From the NCBI GenBank assembly GCA_000752035.1, contig CCFE01000028.1, positions 1 through 7,619 on the forward strand: a stretch of 7,619 nt of DNA. The letters run 5' to 3'. The notes under the pieces were generated by a model, which was given only the letters and a program-made list of their open reading frames with translations, was not told the origin of the DNA and did not search any database. Each line of letters begins with the position of its first letter. The first letter of the stretch is position 1. Source of the stretch: Bacillus rubiinfantis (GTDB lineage Bacteria; Bacillota; Bacilli; Bacillales; Cytobacillaceae). The position numbers were made by a program, and so were the translations under genes. Positions 5,951 through 7,619 of the stretch are shown here, in pieces.

Positions 5951-6000
5951 TGAATATATAATTCTTGTAAAAAAAGGAAACTTATATAGAAAGGATTGAA
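5942..6000 (+). promoter_or_regulatory. RBS-sequestering leader hairpin candidate
   Basis: TTCAATCCTT (5942-5951) is the exact reverse complement of AAGGATTGAA (5991-6000), and the right arm contains most of the SD (AAAGGA, 5990-5995) of the ATG at 6005. The 39-base loop is AU-rich. The left arm can alternatively pair with TGAAG (5931-5935) through CTTCA (5941-5945), which would release the SD. This is the layout of a translational switch or RNA thermometer, but only if transcription starts upstream at the 5903 promoter. Confidence 0.45.
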
Positions 6001-6004
6001 TCGT

Positions 6005-6259
6005 ATGTCCATAGTAAATTGGTCCGTATTGTATGATTTTTTAAATACTAAAAAGGATGTTTCACGAATTACCCTTACATTTGAAGAGCTAGAAAGGATT
6101 TTAGGAAATAAGCTTCCAGAATCTGCTTTTATTTATGATGCATATTGGAGAAACGATAAAACACATTCTCAGGCAAGGACATGGATGAACGCGGGGTGGA
6201 AAACAATCAAACCTAATCCACATGAGAGGAAAATAACCTTTATTCGATACTTTTCTTAG
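6005..6259 (+). CDS. Small conserved protein, DUF7662-like (84 aa)
   Basis: The ATG at 6005 has AAAGGA ending 9 bases upstream; the in-frame TTG at 5996 overlaps that SD and is rejected. The product shows YDFLNTKKDVSRITLTFEEL, then ERILGNKLPESA, a W-R-N-D segment, THSQARTWMNAGWK and a final KITFIRY strand. The pattern L-x-x-F/Y-L, I-T-L-T-F-x-E-I/L-E-x-I-L-G-x-x-L-P-x-S-A, W-x-N-D, H-S-Q-A-R-x-W-x-x-A-G-W is a small conserved domain I associate with the DUF7662 family; its molecular function is not known to me. It is soluble, with no signal or membrane segment. It stands alone on the plus strand, divergent from the recombinase operon, and may be cargo of the integrative element. It looks intact and full-length. 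Confidence 0.75.
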   Translation: MSIVNWSVLYDFLNTKKDVSRITLTFEELERILGNKLPESAFIYDAYWRNDKTHSQARTWMNAGWKTIKPNPHERKITFIRYFS

Positions 6260-6275
6260 AAAACCTAAAAGAAGT
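6249..6275. other. Hairpin overlapping the stop codon of the DUF7662-like gene
   Basis: ACTTTTCTTAG (6249-6259) pairs with CTAAAAGAAGT (6265-6275) over a 5-base AAAAC loop, with one G-T and one mismatch among 11 positions. It could stabilise the mRNA end or contribute to termination. No T tract follows it on either strand, so I do not call it a proper terminator. Confidence 0.3.
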
Positions 6276-6292
6276 TAACTGAATAAGATAAT

Positions 6293-6493
6293 AGTAGACC
6301 AGCTAAACAGTGGGAACATACCGAAACTTGACACGGGGCCCCTGCGAGCATGACTTGCTAGCCGAGAAGCCAGATGTCACAAACATCGGCATCGCCAGCC
6401 GAGGCTATCATGCCCGCTACCCCGTATAAAGTTTCTGGCTTAGATCACTTATGCTTGTTAAGCATTATGCCCCAATATAGCTCTTAGTCTACT
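6293..6493 (-). ncRNA. Large nested structured RNA of about 200 nt, family unknown (orphan IS110-type guide RNA is one hypothesis)
   Basis: A chain of nested helices spans the region. Pairings (plus coordinates) are 6293-6299/6487-6493 (AGTAGAC/GTCTACT), 6301-6304/6479-6482, 6311-6314/6471-6474, GAAACTT 6323-6329/6429-6435, ACGGGG 6333-6338/6420-6425, GCGaGCATGA 6344-6353/6408-6417, TAGCC 6359-6363/6403-6407, and a terminal hairpin GCCaGATGT/ACATCGGC 6369-6390. A side hairpin ATGCTT-gtt-AAGCAT lies at 6451-6465. Four mismatches on the plus strand (6300/6486, 6315/6470, 6332/6426, 6347/6414) are all A/C, which become G-U on the minus strand, so the minus strand is likely the RNA. There is no ORF inside. 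Large internal loops separate the helices, as in guide RNAs of IS110-type elements, but no transposase of that type is in the window. It could also be an omega-type RNA or an unknown regulatory RNA. Confidence 0.6.
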
Positions 6494-6534
6494 TGTACCT
6501 TATTTTTTCTGTCCAGTTAAGTGTAGCCTATCCA
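6494..6534 (-). mobile_element. Possible IS3-like terminus fragment between the intron remnant and the structured RNA
   Basis: Read on the minus strand from 6534, TGGATAGGCTACACTTAACT then GGACAGAAAAAATAAGG has the general look of IS3-family ends (TG..., an A/C-rich middle, then GGACA and an A-rich stretch). It begins exactly where group II intron similarity stops (after AATTGAACC). No transposase is present and the other end is not visible, so this is a weak call. Confidence 0.25.
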
Positions 6535-7619
6535 GGTTCAATTTATATTACAGTGTGTACTATTAAGTAACGTTCTAAAGCAGAGGGTACTCCCCTCTGT
6601 TTTAGTCTTTTGTTTGAGATTGCTCTCTGAACAACTTTCGATAATCCGATATACCGGTAACCTTTTCGGCAGAAGGTTAATCCTTTCGCTTCTTATTCGG
6701 GTATTCCCAGTTGAATTAGCGATTTAATTTGTTTTCTCGGTACTTTCCATTGTTTCCAGATGATTACCCTTATTCTTGAGCGTAACTTCTCATCTATTCG
6801 ACTCATAGCTGTTTTCATATTTGCGATTCTAAAGTAATTTACCCACCCGAATATGACTTGCTTAAGCTTCAATATTCTAGTGTCTAGCGAAACACTCCAG
6901 TTTCGCTTTGTCAGTTGTCGCAGCTTTCTTTGAAATTTCTGTACTGATTTTGGGTGAGGCTTTGTTCTGATGCGCTGACGTAGCTCATCCTTGGTCTCCC
7001 TTAGATATTGCTTCAGTTCTTCGACTGTTACTCCATCGACCCCACTAGCACCTTTATTTTTATAAACACGCAAGTAGGCTTCATTCATATTTTGATTACT
7101 TAGAATCTTTTCTAAAAGTTCCACACTCGTTTCTCCTATCCTTTTACGTAGTAAGTGAAATCTCCTTTTTGGTTCTCCTCTGAGATACGCTCATACTTCC
7201 ACCATTAACACATTCGGAGTAGGTCACTTACGCATTCGCGGTGTTGAAACACTATAAATTGTTCAGCCCTTCATGAATTATTCCATTACTATGGCTTCTG
7301 CTGACTTCTTGCGACTAACCTTTTTCGACTGTACTTTCGTACATCCGCAAGACCTCCCAGGGTAAGACAACTATCTTTCCTCTTTTACTCGCCTGATTTA
7401 CCCTACAAAGTTACGCACATCTTTTTGGACTTTGACTTGTCATGGAGCCTTATCCCTTTGTAAAGCCTTAGTATCAGATTTCTGTTCGTCGAGCCAAGAT
7501 TTTATTCCACGCTTCCTCCAGCCCTTACCTCGCGATAAGTACCTTACGCTTCCTTAGTGGTTGGTCGATGTTTTCCCCCACAGTGGACTTTCACCACCTA
7601 GATAGTTGCCATGCCTGGC
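6535..7619 (-). mobile_element. Degenerate group II intron, missing its 3' catalytic domain and extending beyond the window
   Basis: The minus strand carries intron RNA domains (7619 to about 7125) followed by an intron-encoded reverse transcriptase remnant. Recognisable RNA parts include GGTGAAAGTCCACTGT near 7595-7580, a GTAC-GAAA-GTAC tetraloop hairpin (7331-7342) and AGTCAGCAGAAGCCATAGTA (7306-7287), a phrase typical of the region before the ORF in bacterial group II introns. After the RT stop, AATTGAACC (6543-6535) would normally lead into the 34-nt domain V and domain VI. The sequence instead changes abruptly at 6534, and no domain V is present. Splicing and mobility are therefore impossible for this copy. 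The 5' end lies past the window edge. The 7125-7619 stretch contains no other gene that I can support. Confidence 0.85.
6543..7124 (-). pseudogene. ltrA: Group II intron reverse transcriptase/maturase with internal deletion and nonsense codon
   Basis: The GTG at 7124 has AGGAG (7137-7133) 8 bases upstream. The N-terminus (MELLEKILSNQNMNEAYLRV then NKGASGVDGVTVEELKQYL) is the RT-0 region of LtrA-type proteins. After RQRIRT the frame jumps directly to KPHPKSVQKFQRKLRQLTKR, the maturase (domain X) start, followed by FGWVNYFRIANMKTAMSRID and RIRVIIWKQWK. Roughly 200-250 residues normally lie between, including the YADD polymerase site, so an in-frame deletion has removed the catalytic core. A TAA at 6695-6693 follows LGIPE. 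Beyond it the same frame continues with EAKGLTFCRKGYRYIG and ends at 6543, so the stop is a nonsense mutation of an expected Glu codon. The protein cannot be an active reverse transcriptase; maturase function is also doubtful. Confidence 0.9.

Noticed and set aside
6293..6493. Structured region as the group II intron domains V/VI
   Set aside because: It is several times larger than domain V and lacks a 34-nt hairpin with the expected triad and tetraloop. Intron similarity has already ended at 6535.
1..7619. CRISPR arrays, tRNA or rRNA genes
   Set aside because: No regularly spaced short repeats, cloverleaf patterns or rRNA signatures were seen on either strand.

Overview
This AT-rich window with strong GGAGG-type ribosome binding sites looks like an accessory, mobile-element-rich stretch of a low-GC Firmicute, most likely a Bacillaceae member. 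The assignment rests on the IS21, IS66, group II intron and serine-recombinase types and on codon and RBS style; no species is claimed. Almost every recognisable mobile gene is truncated or mutated.

Layout. Positions 1-204 hold the tail of an IS21-family istB gene and a possible IS21 right end. Positions 276-533 hold the core of an Mrr-like restriction endonuclease that has lost both ends. Positions 519-2994 are an essentially complete IS66-family element with both terminal repeats and tnpA, tnpB and tnpC on the minus strand. A one-base insertion breaks tnpC. There is no target duplication, and the element joins two unrelated broken genes (Mrr-like on the left, a serine recombinase on the right).

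Positions 2991-5513 (minus strand) form one tightly packed operon read right to left: three very small ORFs (26, 46, 46 aa), a 59-aa ORF, then three adjacent serine-recombinase genes. The first recombinase (132 aa) is only a catalytic-type domain without the catalytic serine. The second (472 aa) is a complete large serine recombinase. The third is cut after 39 codons by IS66. Start/stop overlaps and individual SD sequences suggest translational coupling. Triplets of adjacent serine integrases are known from some integrative elements, and this looks like a decayed example with an unusual first member.

Positions 5514-6004 are a non-coding divergent control region. It contains a diverged tandem duplication (period 207-208 bp), palindromes, and a leader hairpin that could hide the RBS of the plus-strand gene at 6005-6259. 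That gene encodes an 84-aa protein of a small conserved domain family (DUF7662-like).

Positions 6293-6493 contain a nested, rod-like RNA structure of about 200 nt. Four helix imperfections are A/C mismatches on the plus strand but G-U wobbles on the minus strand, so a minus-strand structured RNA is likely. It has no evident protein partner here. I consider it the most interesting signal; an orphan IS110-type guide (bridge) RNA is one hypothesis. From 6535 to the window end lies a dead group II intron on the minus strand. Its reverse transcriptase has an in-frame deletion of the catalytic core plus a nonsense codon, and domain V is missing. A short IS3-like terminus may lie at its broken 3' edge.
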